Assembly (NCBI GenBank): GCA_002839675.1
Contig: PGYM01000003.1
Coordinates: 248,001 to 312,000 of the forward strand
Direction: 5' to 3'
Source of the DNA: Methanomicrobiales archaeon HGW-Methanomicrobiales-1
GTDB lineage: Archaea > Halobacteriota > Methanomicrobia > Methanomicrobiales > Methanospirillaceae
DNA: 64,000 nucleotides
Of the stretch, positions 41,709-50,715 are shown in pieces. The notes beneath the pieces are model-generated. The model worked only from the letters and a program-made list of their open reading frames with translations, was not told the origin of the DNA and did no database searches. Position 1 is the first letter of the stretch, and every line of letters starts with the position of its first letter. The position numbers and the translations under genes were made by a program.

Positions 41709-43874
41709 ATGAATCGTTCCTTCCTGTCTGACCTGCAAAAAAGGCCGCATATACTTGTAGTAATTATTGCCGCCATTTCCATCACCGTCCTGATCCTGAA
41801 CGGTTACGGGCTCATGATGGGAATAACCAATGTTCTCCCGCACCTGTTTTACATCCCGATTATTCTCACATCCTACTTCTTTCCCCGCCGGGGGATACTC
41901 TTCTCGGTTATCATTTCGGCAATCTATTGCAGTATGGTATTCATCATCAATCCCGTCATTTCCGGGGAACTGTTATCCGCAGGGGGGCGGGTCATACTGT
42001 TTGTCCTGATTGCTGCCGTTGTCTCGTTACTGACCATCCGCCTGCAGGAGAGTGCGATGCAGTTCCAGGGCGTAGCTGAGCGGAGTTCCGATATTATTAT
42101 TCTCACGGATACAACCGGAACCGCGACGTATGTATCCCCCTCGGTTAAGAGAATCCTGGGCTGGGAACCTGCTGAAATGATCGGGAAACAACCCCTGGAT
42201 TTTATCCCCCCCGATAATCTCAGCCAGTTACTGGCATCCGTCTCGGATATTACCGGAGATAGATCTTCGGTTGAGATTACGGTCCCGTTCCAGAAAAAAA
42301 ATGGGGAATATTCGTTCCTGGAATTTTTTGGAGCACCGATCATTAAGGATGGATCGGTTGCGGGAATCCAGGTGATTGGGAGAGATGTCACGGAACGCAG
42401 TCGGATAGAAGAAGTTCACCGCGAAACCAACCGGCGTCTTGCAGAGATCATTGATTTCCTTCCGGACCCGACGGTTGTAATCAACAAGGCGGGCATTGTT
42501 GTTGCATGGAACCGCGCCATGGAGCAGATGAGCGGGATTCCGGCATTGGATATGATCGGCAAGGGAGGACATTCGTATACGGCATGGATTTCCGGGGACA
42601 CGGGTTCTATCATCCTCGATTATGTCCTGCGACAGGATATTGAAGGAATTAAAACTGCGTATAAGAATGTCCATTTCGAAGGGAATACGGTCAAGACCGA
42701 GAAGGATATTACCCGTGTGGATGGCACTCACTTCTCGCTCTGGATAAGTGCAACCCCGCTGATTGACCAGAATGGAGAGATTACCGGTGCGATCGAGTCT
42801 GTGCGGGATGTTACGGACCAGAAAAAGATCCAGCGTGCATTGCAGGAATCGAATGCGTACCTGGATACGGTAATCAATACTCTTGCCGATCCCCTTTTCA
42901 TCAAGGATCGCAGGCACCGGTTCGTCAAACTCAACAACAGTTTCTGCCAGTTTTTCGGGCATACCCGCGAGGAATTGCTGGGAAAAACCGATTACGATTT
43001 TTTCAAAAAAGAAGAGGCGGATATTTTCTGGGAGAAAGACGAGGAGGTCTTCCTGACCCATAGTGAGAATGAAAATGAGGAGGATGTCACTGATTCGCTG
43101 GGAATCACCCGCACGATCATTACCAAAAAGACCCTTTACTCCAATACCGCCGGCGAGGAGTTTATTGTCGGGATCATCAGGGACATCACCGAACGCAAAC
43201 GGGCAGAAGCCGCTCTTCGCATCACCAATAAAAAACTCAACCTGCTCTCCGGTATCACTCGCCACGATATCAAAAATCAGCTGATGGCATTGAATTCCTA
43301 CATCTATCTCAGCGAAGAGTCGGTTAATGATCCGGATGAACTGAAGAAAATTTTTGCAAAGGAGGAGATGATCGCAGAAGCCATTGCCCACCAGATCAGT
43401 TTCACCAAAGATTATGAGGACCTGGGGGTCAAAGATCCCGTATGGCAGAATGTAAGCACGCTTATCACGAGAGTGATCCCCCGGCTTCCGGTGCGGAATA
43501 TCCGGATTGATGCCGGAGATCCGCATCTGGAGATTTTTGCTGATCCACTGCTCGAAAAAGTATTCTACAATCTTGTCGATAATGCCCTCCGGTACGGGGG
43601 AGAGCAGATGACTTCCATCCGGCTGATGAACCGGGAGGACAACGGGGTCCTGATCCTTACGGTCGAAGATGACGGGACGGGCATTTCTGCCGGGGATAAA
43701 ACGCAGTTGTTTACCCGGGGTTTTGGCAAACACACCGGTCTTGGTCTTTACCTTTCCCGGGAGATCCTTGCACTGACTGATATCACCATAAGAGAGACCG
43801 GCACACCGGGTTCAGGTGCACGGTTCGAGATCACGGTGCCGAAAGGTACCTATAAATTCACACCGGCACCGTGA
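41709..43874 (+). CDS. Membrane sensor histidine kinase with three PAS domains, paralogue of the 12921 kinase
   Basis: A 721-residue kinase. The four-helix input (ITNVLPHLFYIPIILTSYFFPRRGI) closely matches that of the kinase at 12921. Three PAS/PAC domains follow at about residues 115-235, 240-365 and 375-495, with PAC ends such as IQVIGRDVTERS, TGAIESVRDVTDQ and VGIIRDITERK. The kinase core has H box ITRHDIKNQLMALNSYIYLS, N box NLVDNALRYGG, DDGTGIS and FGKHTGLGLYLSREI. GGAG about 10 nt upstream supports ATG 41709. The two kinases probably arose by duplication and differ mainly by one PAS domain. Confidence 0.93.
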   Translation: MNRSFLSDLQKRPHILVVIIAAISITVLILNGYGLMMGITNVLPHLFYIPIILTSYFFPRRGILFSVIISAIYCSMVFIINPVISGELLSAGGRVILFVLIAAVVSLLTIRLQESAMQFQGVAERSSDIIILTDTTGTATYVSPSVKRILGWEPAEMIGKQPLDFIPPDNLSQLLASVSDITGDRSSVEITVPFQKKNGEYSFLEFFGAPIIKDGSVAGIQVIGRDVTERSRIEEVHRETNRRLAEIIDFLPDPTVVINKAGIVVAWNRAMEQMSGIPALDMIGKGGHSYTAWISGDTGSIILDYVLRQDIEGIKTAYKNVHFEGNTVKTEKDITRVDGTHFSLWISATPLIDQNGEITGAIESVRDVTDQKKIQRALQESNAYLDTVINTLADPLFIKDRRHRFVKLNNSFCQFFGHTREELLGKTDYDFFKKEEADIFWEKDEEVFLTHSENENEEDVTDSLGITRTIITKKTLYSNTAGEEFIVGIIRDITERKRAEAALRITNKKLNLLSGITRHDIKNQLMALNSYIYLSEESVNDPDELKKIFAKEEMIAEAIAHQISFTKDYEDLGVKDPVWQNVSTLITRVIPRLPVRNIRIDAGDPHLEIFADPLLEKVFYNLVDNALRYGGEQMTSIRLMNREDNGVLILTVEDDGTGISAGDKTQLFTRGFGKHTGLGLYLSREILALTDITIRETGTPGSGARFEITVPKGTYKFTPAP

Positions 43875-43896
43875 TGTGAACCGGCAGAGATCCAGA

Positions 43897-43903
43897 TTTT
43901 TTT
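43897..43903 (+). terminator. T-run after the kinase gene
   Basis: Seven T, 23 bp after the stop. The spacer 43875-44151 shows no gene. Confidence 0.4.
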
Positions 43904-44151
43904 ACAAACTCCGGCACAGGGATCTTTCAGGAATAATCCCTGTAGTGGAGAAGGGACCCGATTCCCTGCTCCTGATGCAAATCACCACCGGTGTTGATAG
44001 TAGAGTTGACACGGAGAGCCTCGTATTGCAGCATTGAGGTGATTCACGATGCGGGTATCAGCAATGCTGCATCAGATCCCTGCATGAGCGTGTTCCCCAG
44101 GACGCTTGGGGATGTTGAAAATCTAAAATGTCCAAAAAGAGTGGAGAAAAT

Positions 44152-44595
44152 TTACAGCCTGCAAAGAATCTCTAACGATTCCGTGCCGGCTTTTACCGCG
44201 TTCATCAGGAGAAGCACATTCTCGGGGTCCTTCTCGTTCTGGATGCGCTCGCAGAGGGAAAGGACTGTCATTGCCAGTTCATCGGTCAGCAATCCTCCCT
44301 CCTCATTGCAGGTGCAGGAATCCTCGTCGTGATCCCCTCCACAGCCACAGGTTTCGCCCTGTTCGTGGTGATGGGCATGGTGCGCATGGTGCGCTCCGGC
44401 CTGTTCAGCGGAAACCTTTGCATCGGAAATCATTGCGGACTTTTCGGCAGGTGCGTTCTCCGCACAGACGACACAGAGTGTCTTTCCCTTCACTTCAAAG
44501 AGCGGGCAGCCGCAGGTTTTGCAGGTCTTTTCGAGCATTTTACCCCCTTTGAGGAGGTATTCAGCCATAATTTCATCTTCTTTGCGCACTGGCAT
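44152..44595 (-). CDS. Autoantigen p27 (SSSCA1)-type protein with His/Cys-rich insert
   Basis: A 147-residue protein. An N-terminal zinc ribbon (CKTCGCPLFEVKGKTLCVVC) matches the Sjogren/scleroderma autoantigen p27 family. A middle stretch is extremely rich in His and Cys (HHAHHAHHH, CGCGGDHDEDSCTC). The rest is a helical C-terminal domain. The insert looks like a metal-binding segment beyond what the family needs. GGTGA upstream of ATG 44595 and TTAAATATC about 25 bp before the expected start support this frame. It is divergent from the UPF0147 gene. The family's function is unknown in archaea. Confidence 0.85.
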   Translation of the reverse strand: MPVRKEDEIMAEYLLKGGKMLEKTCKTCGCPLFEVKGKTLCVVCAENAPAEKSAMISDAKVSAEQAGAHHAHHAHHHEQGETCGCGGDHDEDSCTCNEEGGLLTDELAMTVLSLCERIQNEKDPENVLLLMNAVKAGTESLEILCRL

Positions 44596-44674
44596 ACAGT
44601 CACCGTCGATTTGATATTTAACCTATATATGCCGGTCCCACATATTAACTACAGGTACACAGGTAGGTGTTCCC

Positions 44675-44938
44675 ATGCCAAACCCTGAAAAAACTATGGA
44701 AAACTGTATCCTGATGTTGCAGCACATACAGGAGGACAGCTCGATCCCCAGAAATATCCGGCGCGTAGCTGACGAGACCCGGACGCTGCTAATGAACAAT
44801 ACCAAGGCGATGGGCCTGCGCGCAGCCGAAGCCATTTCAAAAGTTGATGAAATCTCCAATGATCCCAACATGCCGATCCACGCCAGGACCCGTATCTGGG
44901 AACTGGTGTCCCAGCTCGAAACAATCCCGCTGGATTAA
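44675..44938 (+). CDS. UPF0147 family protein
   Basis: An 87-residue, fully helical soluble protein, whose sequence ([25 protein letters not shown] ... [25 protein letters not shown]) matches the archaeal UPF0147 family. Members are widespread in Euryarchaeota and have no proven function. AGGTAGGTG precedes the ATG. A TATATAT box near 44624 serves this strand and lies next to the promoter of the divergent p27-like gene, so the two may be co-regulated. Confidence 0.92.
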   Translation: MPNPEKTMENCILMLQHIQEDSSIPRNIRRVADETRTLLMNNTKAMGLRAAEAISKVDEISNDPNMPIHARTRIWELVSQLETIPLD

Positions 44939-45057
44939 AAAAATCTCTTCTATTGTCTTTCTTTTTTCAGATTCATTTGCCATCGTCTTAACGTGTACCG
45001 GGTCATTATCGTAAAACCGATATACGGGCGGACCATACATCGTTATGAGTATGGCTT

Positions 45058-45414
45058 ATGGCATTTGAATGGGATCCGATCCTCTTTGTCAACCTAGTAT
45101 TGTGCATCATCATCGTACTGCTCGGTCTGCTCTGCTACCGGAGAAATCCCGAACCCCTTCCCTTGTATATCGGTGCCGCGTTCGGCCTTTTTGGCATCTC
45201 GCATGCCGCAACCCTGCTCGGGTTTAAGGTAGCGCTTACCCTCCCGCTCATCGTGATCCGGACCCTTGCGTATATCCTGGTAATCTATGCACTCTGGACC
45301 CACCTCCAGACCAGTCTCATTATCAAAGAGGGGCAGCAGGCCTGGGCTGAGTACTTCAAAGATGAGCTCCGCCAGCCTTCCGAAGATGCGAATGTTCCGG
45401 AACAGAAAAAGTAA
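45058..45414 (+). CDS. Three-helix membrane protein, unknown function
   Basis: A 118-residue protein with three hydrophobic segments (residues 8-25, 34-54, 60-80; FVNLVLCIIIVLLGLLCY, LYIGAAFGLFGISHAATLLGF, LPLIVIRTLAYILVIYAL) and a charged C-terminal tail of about 35 residues. Such proteins recur in Methanomicrobiales, sometimes next to sensors. I do not recognise a named family. It lies between UPF0147 and the second TMEM175 gene, same strand, without overlap. Confidence 0.7.
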   Translation: MAFEWDPILFVNLVLCIIIVLLGLLCYRRNPEPLPLYIGAAFGLFGISHAATLLGFKVALTLPLIVIRTLAYILVIYALWTHLQTSLIIKEGQQAWAEYFKDELRQPSEDANVPEQKK

Positions 45415-45593
45415 CGTCTTTGTTTAAATCCGGTATTCACGAAAAAGACCGTTTTTTTGCAGCGGGTGGAATGCCTCGTCCCGCATTCCCCGGGCCATGA
45501 TCTCTCCTGTGCAGGATAAAATTACCCCCACTTCCTGAGATAAAAACCCAAGCACATAAATCCATTCTCTTCCCAGTACGGAACAGGAAGATT

Positions 45594-46223
45594 ATGACGG
45601 GAGAAATTAACGGAAGTAACGGATCCCATCTCCTGAAAGGCAGGTTGGAAGCGTTATCGGATGGTATCTTTGCGTTTGCGATGACGCTCCTTGTCATCGG
45701 CCTGAGCGTGCCGGATAAGGCGACACTGGTATCCTCAAATGCCTATGCGCTTCAGGTTCTCCTCAACCTCTATTCCGGTTTCGTGCACTATGCTATGGCG
45801 TTTCTTATCCTCGGGGCGTTCTGGCTCAGCCAACACATGCAATTCCATTCCGTAAGGACTCTCGACAAGAGATTCATCTGGATTAACCTCGTGACGCTCA
45901 TGTTCGTTGCCAGCCTCCCCTTTTCATCATCCTTTTCCGGTGCTTTTTCCGGTGTCACGGTTGGTGCAATGGTCTTTGAGTTGAATCTCCTCCTTATCGG
46001 TATGGGCATGTCCCTCCAGTGGTGGTACGCCACGGATGGCAACCGGTTGACAGAATCCACGCTGACACCGGCCTACATCCGGAAAATTCGTTTCCGGAAC
46101 CTCGTTGTCCCCGCGGTTTCATTTGTAGGCATCCTGTTCGCACTGGCGGGAAACACCTGGAGTACAGCAATATATATGACGCTTCCTTTCGTCTTTTATG
46201 GTGTGGAGTACATTTCCGGGTGA
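45594..46223 (+). CDS. TMEM175/DUF1211 family potassium channel-like protein (copy 2)
   Basis: A 209-residue, six-helix protein with GRLEALSDGIFAFAMTLLVIGLSVP at the N terminus and FWLSQHMQFHSVRTLDKRFIWINLVTLMFVASLPFSSSF in the middle. Both are conserved with the copy at 31746, though the overall similarity is moderate. It is expected to be a K+ leak channel. Spacing of about 180 bp from the preceding gene and 150 bp to the next suggests separate promoters. Confidence 0.9.
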   Translation: MTGEINGSNGSHLLKGRLEALSDGIFAFAMTLLVIGLSVPDKATLVSSNAYALQVLLNLYSGFVHYAMAFLILGAFWLSQHMQFHSVRTLDKRFIWINLVTLMFVASLPFSSSFSGAFSGVTVGAMVFELNLLLIGMGMSLQWWYATDGNRLTESTLTPAYIRKIRFRNLVVPAVSFVGILFALAGNTWSTAIYMTLPFVFYGVEYISG

Positions 46224-46373
46224 CGGGAGGGACGGGAGAACTCCGGGCCCGGATCCTCAGGAATTCCTGTGGGGCCCTCTGGGAACGGTATGCACCGGTG
46301 ACTCCGGCAGAATGGTGAACCTGCGTATGAAACAAAAGAATTATTCACCCGCAAATCCTTGTTTCCTTCCACA

Positions 46374-46970
46374 ATGAACGTTATCACACTTATTACCGCA
46401 TTTGTGCCATGGATTGCGTTCAGCCTTATTGCTGATGCTCCCCTCGGTAATCCGCTGACGAGTCTGACCCTTGCCTTTATCATCGGTATTGTGCTTACCC
46501 TTCTGACGAGTTACCAGCAACTGCGACGGGGCTACATCCTCTCCGTTGTCACTATCGTGTTCTTTGTCGTGTTTTTCCTCCTTATTATCGGATTAAAACA
46601 ATACTGGCTTGCGAACTACATCTCGGTACTCTCGATGCTGCTGCTTACGGTCATCTGCTGGGCAACGATGCTGTTCCATTTCCCCTTCACCCTCCAGTAT
46701 TCAAGGGAAGGTGTGGAACCCGAGCGTGCCAAAAGTGCACCATTCATGCGGGTAAATTATATCATCACCGCGGTATGGGGAATTGCATTCACGCTCAGCT
46801 TTGCGATAGATGCCTTCCTGATGTTCCGACCTGATCCGGGTCTTATGTTCTGGGACAACCTGAAATGGGTCTTTATGGTAATTGCGATCGTCTTTACCAT
46901 GTGGTATCCGGATTATGTCCATAAACAGAGGGCATTGAAGCTGGCTTCGGATATCAAAAAGACCGAATAA
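46374..46970 (+). CDS. Multi-pass membrane protein, unknown function
   Basis: A 198-residue protein with about six hydrophobic segments (VITLITAFVPWIAFSLIADAPLG, LTLAFIIGIVLTLLTSY, SVVTIVFFVVFFLLIIG, SVLSMLLLTVICW, IITAVWGIAFTLSFAIDAFL, WVFMVIAIVFTMW). The internal ATG at 46374 gives a more usual N terminus than ATG 46359. No family is recognised. It follows TMEM175 copy 2 on the same strand. Confidence 0.72.
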   Translation: MNVITLITAFVPWIAFSLIADAPLGNPLTSLTLAFIIGIVLTLLTSYQQLRRGYILSVVTIVFFVVFFLLIIGLKQYWLANYISVLSMLLLTVICWATMLFHFPFTLQYSREGVEPERAKSAPFMRVNYIITAVWGIAFTLSFAIDAFLMFRPDPGLMFWDNLKWVFMVIAIVFTMWYPDYVHKQRALKLASDIKKTE

Positions 46971-47158
46971 AAAAAGGGACTCATCTCATCCCCCATACCT
47001 TTTTTTGGCAGACTCAGGAATAATAAAAACGAAAAGTGTGCGGTCAACTCTGTGGTTTTAATCCCGCAAACCTCTCTTGAAAATTATCCTGTTTTTGTTT
47101 TTTTCCCGTTAACAATAGAATATTAAAAAAATCTTACCGCACTTCTGTTTTTTTGGAT

Positions 47159-47734
47159 TTACCAGCTTTTCTTGAATGTCCCGTCACAGGTCCATGTCCG
47201 TCGCCACGACCGGGAACAGCCGGTGCGGATCTCCCGGAGCCCGGCATCCCGCATCAGGGTCCGGATCTCGGATAGGGGCATCCCATGCCAGGGGTTTGCC
47301 GGTTCGCGGATGATGAGCGTGCCTTCCGGCCGCAGGCATTTTGCGAGCGCACTGACGATATCTATCCTCTCCGTGGGCGCGATATCGTGGAGGACAAAGT
47401 GGATGATGACGGTGTCGAAATGGTTTTCGGGAACCGGCATCCGCGTGATATCGCCCTGCAGGTATTCGATGTTGGGAAAATCCTTCAGCCTTTGCCGGGC
47501 TTTTTCCATCCAGTACGATGAAATTTCCACACAGGTCAGGGCACCATCCGGGGTGAGCATGCTGGCGAGAGCACGGGACAGGCATCCCCCGCCGCTCCCG
47601 AACTCGAGTACCCGCTCCGAGCCGGAAAGTCCCAGATTTTTTACATACTTTGGGTGGTAAAACCGGGAACGGATCCGGTAATCGATCAGCTCTTCTTCGA
47701 TGATCCTCAGGAGTGGGAAGTGAACGGGATCCAT
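47159..47734 (-). CDS. Class I SAM-dependent methyltransferase
   Basis: A 191-residue methyltransferase: ERVLEFGSGGGCLSRALA (motif I), ALTCVEIS (acidic loop), YLQGDITRMPVPENHFDTVIIHFVLHDI (motif IV region) and LRPEGTLIIREPA follow the type 11/25 order. The substrate is not defined. The C-terminal end is short and rich in Arg/Trp. The gene lies on the opposite strand to the membrane-protein cluster and upstream of a META-domain lipoprotein gene on the same strand, with no obvious functional link. Confidence 0.88.
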   Translation of the reverse strand: MDPVHFPLLRIIEEELIDYRIRSRFYHPKYVKNLGLSGSERVLEFGSGGGCLSRALASMLTPDGALTCVEISSYWMEKARQRLKDFPNIEYLQGDITRMPVPENHFDTVIIHFVLHDIAPTERIDIVSALAKCLRPEGTLIIREPANPWHGMPLSEIRTLMRDAGLREIRTGCSRSWRRTWTCDGTFKKSW

Positions 47735-47816
47735 GGTGGTACCTTTATTCGCGTGATAATGCTTGGATTCACCCGGTTAAAAACCTGATGAACCGATAAG
47801 GAAAAAAGAGGTGTTG

Positions 47817-48359
47817 TTATGCTGGTTGGGGGAACTGCTCCGGAGTCACGAGCGAAACCGGTCGCTGGTAAATCAGGACATCCCCGGTTGAAGCGGTCAT
47901 CGAGAGCTGTACGCCATCCACATTGTAGGCCATGATGTTTCCCAGGATATTCAGGTACATGGTTTCCTGGTTTGCAAGCGTTGAGCAGTACTTTTTACTG
48001 GAGGATACGTTGCTGATGCTTATCCCCAGCCCTTTCGGTGTTGTCTGGCCGGTGAAGGCGTACGATGCATAGTAGTTGTTGCAGCCATCATATCCTGTCA
48101 GGGTCCCGTCTGGCATGAATGTCAGGGAGATCTGTGTAATAGGCGTGGTCACTGCGGTACCGTCCTGGACTCCCATCCGGGTGACAATCCAGTCCCCTGC
48201 CAGATCGGCAGGTACTGCGGGTGTTGCCGGGGTAGTTACAACCATTGTCGGGGGCAGCGTAGCAGGAGTGGGTTGTGCTGCGGGCTGGGTGCTTGTGCAA
48301 CCGGTAATCATAATGGCTGCAATCACTAAAAATGCCAGTAATACGACGAATTTTCTCAT
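47817..48359 (-). CDS. META-domain lipoprotein
   Basis: A 180-residue protein. A signal peptide ending in ITGC (lipobox, Cys 21) is followed by a Pro/Thr linker (residues 22-50) and a META/HslJ-type beta domain (LAGDWIVTRMGVQDG, SLTFMPDGTLTGYDGCNNYYASY, TCSTLANQETMYLNIL-like core). The protein should be anchored on the outer face of the membrane. META domains are linked to stress or adhesion; the function in archaea is unknown. A TATTTAAAT box upstream suggests its own promoter. Confidence 0.87.
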   Translation of the reverse strand: MRKFVVLLAFLVIAAIMITGCTSTQPAAQPTPATLPPTMVVTTPATPAVPADLAGDWIVTRMGVQDGTAVTTPITQISLTFMPDGTLTGYDGCNNYYASYAFTGQTTPKGLGISISNVSSSKKYCSTLANQETMYLNILGNIMAYNVDGVQLSMTASTGDVLIYQRPVSLVTPEQFPQPA

Positions 48360-48438
48360 ACGTGAAATGGGTATTTCCTCATATTTAAATTATCATCAGG
48401 AGCCACTCGTTCCGGGAGTTTTGAAGGGGAAAAAAGAT

Positions 48439-49140
48439 TCAGAGATCCTTTACCATCAGGCAGATCTCACCCTCAAGCCCTTCAAAGACGGCACTTTCCC
48501 CCATGAGGAACGATGCATACGGGATCGAACCTGCCCGGGTAAATCCGCACTGCGAAAATGATCGGCAGGACCGGGGTCCGGTGCAATCGGCAACGACCGT
48601 CCGGAACCCCCGGTCCCGGGCGAAAGCAACCACGTGGCGGATGAGGGCAGTTGAGACCGAACGGTTCCTGAATTCGCGCCGGGTGCCCAGCTGGTAGACA
48701 TGCAGGGCCATGCCGGGTGCAATGGATTCAACGTCCAGGAATTTTTCTTCCAGTGCACTGATGAGCTGTATGGTTGCATCAAACCGGGAGAGATACCCCT
48801 GCATCTCCGGCCCGAGTGCACTGAGTTCCATCGTGAGATCGTGACAGAAGATAAACCCGATCACGTCACCGCTCTTCTCGTCGCGTGCAATGAAACTCAG
48901 TCCCTCAGTCTCACAGAATTGCACATAGGTACGGGCAAATGGCAGGAAGTCCTTCTCAATAATCCTGTGCCAGCGGGTCGTGGGTTCGTCCCGGACAAAG
49001 ACTTCCGTGTAGAGACGGGCCGCTGCTTCGACCGTGTCCGGGCCGAGAGGAATACAGGTGAATGGTGCCGGATCTTCCCGGGCGTTTTGCTGCCGGTGCG
49101 GCAGAATGTTGTCAGGACATATTCGGGTTTGATCGGCCAT
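48439..49140 (-). CDS. GNAT family N-acetyltransferase
   Basis: A 233-residue protein with a GNAT fold. LYTEVFVRDEPTTRW and VQFCETEGLSFIARDEKSGDVIGFIFCHDL form the N-terminal part. The acetyl-CoA motif follows in HVYQLGTRREFRNRSVSTALIRHVVAFARDRGFRTVVADCTGP. It should transfer an acetyl group from acetyl-CoA to an amine; the acceptor is not known. The ATG at 49140 is preferred to the longer frame at 49173. No operon partner is evident. Confidence 0.85.
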   Translation of the reverse strand: MADQTRICPDNILPHRQQNAREDPAPFTCIPLGPDTVEAAARLYTEVFVRDEPTTRWHRIIEKDFLPFARTYVQFCETEGLSFIARDEKSGDVIGFIFCHDLTMELSALGPEMQGYLSRFDATIQLISALEEKFLDVESIAPGMALHVYQLGTRREFRNRSVSTALIRHVVAFARDRGFRTVVADCTGPRSCRSFSQCGFTRAGSIPYASFLMGESAVFEGLEGEICLMVKDL

Positions 49141-49346
49141 CTGTGTTTTAGTCTTTGAGCCGGCACTTTGCATAGTTTTCGGGGTTTCGTGCAGGGGGGT
49201 CCGTTTATGATCTGGTTCGCCACAGCGGGGAAGTAGAGTGACGGTTCAAAACCGCACGTATGGTCAGGAGATGGGTTTTTCCTCTCCCGATGACCCCCGG
49301 CACGCGGGAAAAATAGTTTTCATCTGAAGGGAATCTATAAAAAAAG

Positions 49347-50594
49347 TTAGAAGTTCGGTTCGCCCGAGGAGGCGGGATTATAGCGCCCTGCCGGTACCGG
49401 AGTCTGGGCGGGTAACGGGGTTGACGTGGGTACTGGTGTCACAACGGGTGTTGGAGTGGGCTGGATTTCGGATATGTGCATATGGTCGGTGCGTCCCGGC
49501 AGGTTGATGCGGTCAGGTTCATTATCCCCGCAGAACGTCACCATGTAGGAAGTCAGGGTATTTTCGTCTGCATTCTTGCACTGGAAGGTCGAGGCATCGT
49601 CATCATAGGCATAGCTGTACGATCCGATCAGATACTCGTGGAAGAACTGGGCAGTCTGCATATCCTTGGGCCATGTCGTAGGATCGCACTTGGTATTTCC
49701 GTTAATACTGTAATCCTGTGCTGATCCATAGGGTGGTTTACAGCAGTATTCTTTCCACCGGGGATCGAGGGGGTTTGGTGGCGAGGCCGCGGAACAGGCA
49801 CTCCATATCGCCTTCATCGTGCCATCAGAAATCTTGGCAAGCCGGGAATAGCTCAGGCCGGTTGAGTTAAACAATGGGATCAGGTCAGTCTTTGTCCCGG
49901 CCTGCCCGCAGTCAAATTTCGCATGGTTTGCATCCAGGGGAATCTTCTGGCCGGTTCCCGGTACGAGTTCGATGAGCATGGGGACATTGAAGCCATCGAC
50001 AATACTCACATCGTATGTGTCATGCCCATTCTCGTCAAAATTGATCTCCCCTTTCGTTGCCGGGGGGGTGACACCCTGTCCTGCGCACTGGGTCTTGCCC
50101 TTGCCATCGGTATATACTCGGCAGGTTTGCCAGCCGCAGTCCAGATCATCATCACTGCCCGTGCAGCCCGTGCGTCCCCAGAATGCTCCCTGCCAGTTCC
50201 TGACTACTGTGGAGGTATGCGTTCCGGTTTTTGCATCAAGTTTGAATCCTCCTCCGTCAACAAGAGGTGTTCCCTGATCGCATTTGAAAAAATTACCCTC
50301 GCCCTTTGGACCTGCACAGGCAAGTCCATCGCACTTGGTTGTCGGGTTGCAGCCAATAGCTGTTGTTCCGGTCCCGTCAAACATGCAACTGCACCCGCCA
50401 TAGACCTTGTCTTTTCCTACAGGGTCTGGTCCGGGAGGTACACCAATAACTTTGTATTGTTCGCCACCTTGGATTGCAACCCAGACGGGATACGAACAAT
50501 GGTTCTGCCACTGGATACTGTGATCCGCCGCACTGGCCGGGGTGACCAGAAGTGCTGCCAGGAACACGAGACAGAGAATTAGCATTTTCCTCAT
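49347..50594 (-). CDS. Secreted thaumatin-like protein
   Basis: A 415-residue exported protein. A signal peptide (MLILCLVFLAALLVTPASA) is followed by WQNHCSYPVWVAIQGG, then a cysteine-rich core: GRTGCTGS, DCGWQTCRVYTDGKGKTQC, DTYDVSIVDGFNVPMLIELVPG and YSYAYDDDASTFQC. These match the thaumatin/PR-5 family, including the acidic cleft residues around VDGFN and YAYDDD. More than 20 cysteines suggest extensive disulfides outside the cell. A Pro/Thr-rich tail (TPTPVVTPVPTSTPLP) forms a stalk without a C-terminal membrane helix. AAAAGGTAAGG precedes ATG 50594. Plant and fungal members bind or cut beta-glucans; a role in the archaeon (glycan binding, defence) is open. Confidence 0.87.
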   Translation of the reverse strand: MRKMLILCLVFLAALLVTPASAADHSIQWQNHCSYPVWVAIQGGEQYKVIGVPPGPDPVGKDKVYGGCSCMFDGTGTTAIGCNPTTKCDGLACAGPKGEGNFFKCDQGTPLVDGGGFKLDAKTGTHTSTVVRNWQGAFWGRTGCTGSDDDLDCGWQTCRVYTDGKGKTQCAGQGVTPPATKGEINFDENGHDTYDVSIVDGFNVPMLIELVPGTGQKIPLDANHAKFDCGQAGTKTDLIPLFNSTGLSYSRLAKISDGTMKAIWSACSAASPPNPLDPRWKEYCCKPPYGSAQDYSINGNTKCDPTTWPKDMQTAQFFHEYLIGSYSYAYDDDASTFQCKNADENTLTSYMVTFCGDNEPDRINLPGRTDHMHISEIQPTPTPVVTPVPTSTPLPAQTPVPAGRYNPASSGEPNF

Positions 50595-50715
50595 TTTTAA
50601 AAACCTTACCTTTTGAGATTGGCACCTGCCTTTTTGAGCATTTCGTTTTTTAATTGAAATGCCGTGGAAAAATGCCAAGAATGAAATATGGGAAGGGAAA
50701 ATATCAACAGATCCT

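Noticed and set aside
42228-43733. 501-codon minus-strand frame opposite the kinase at 41709
   Set aside because: Same artefact: antisense to conserved PAS and kinase motifs.
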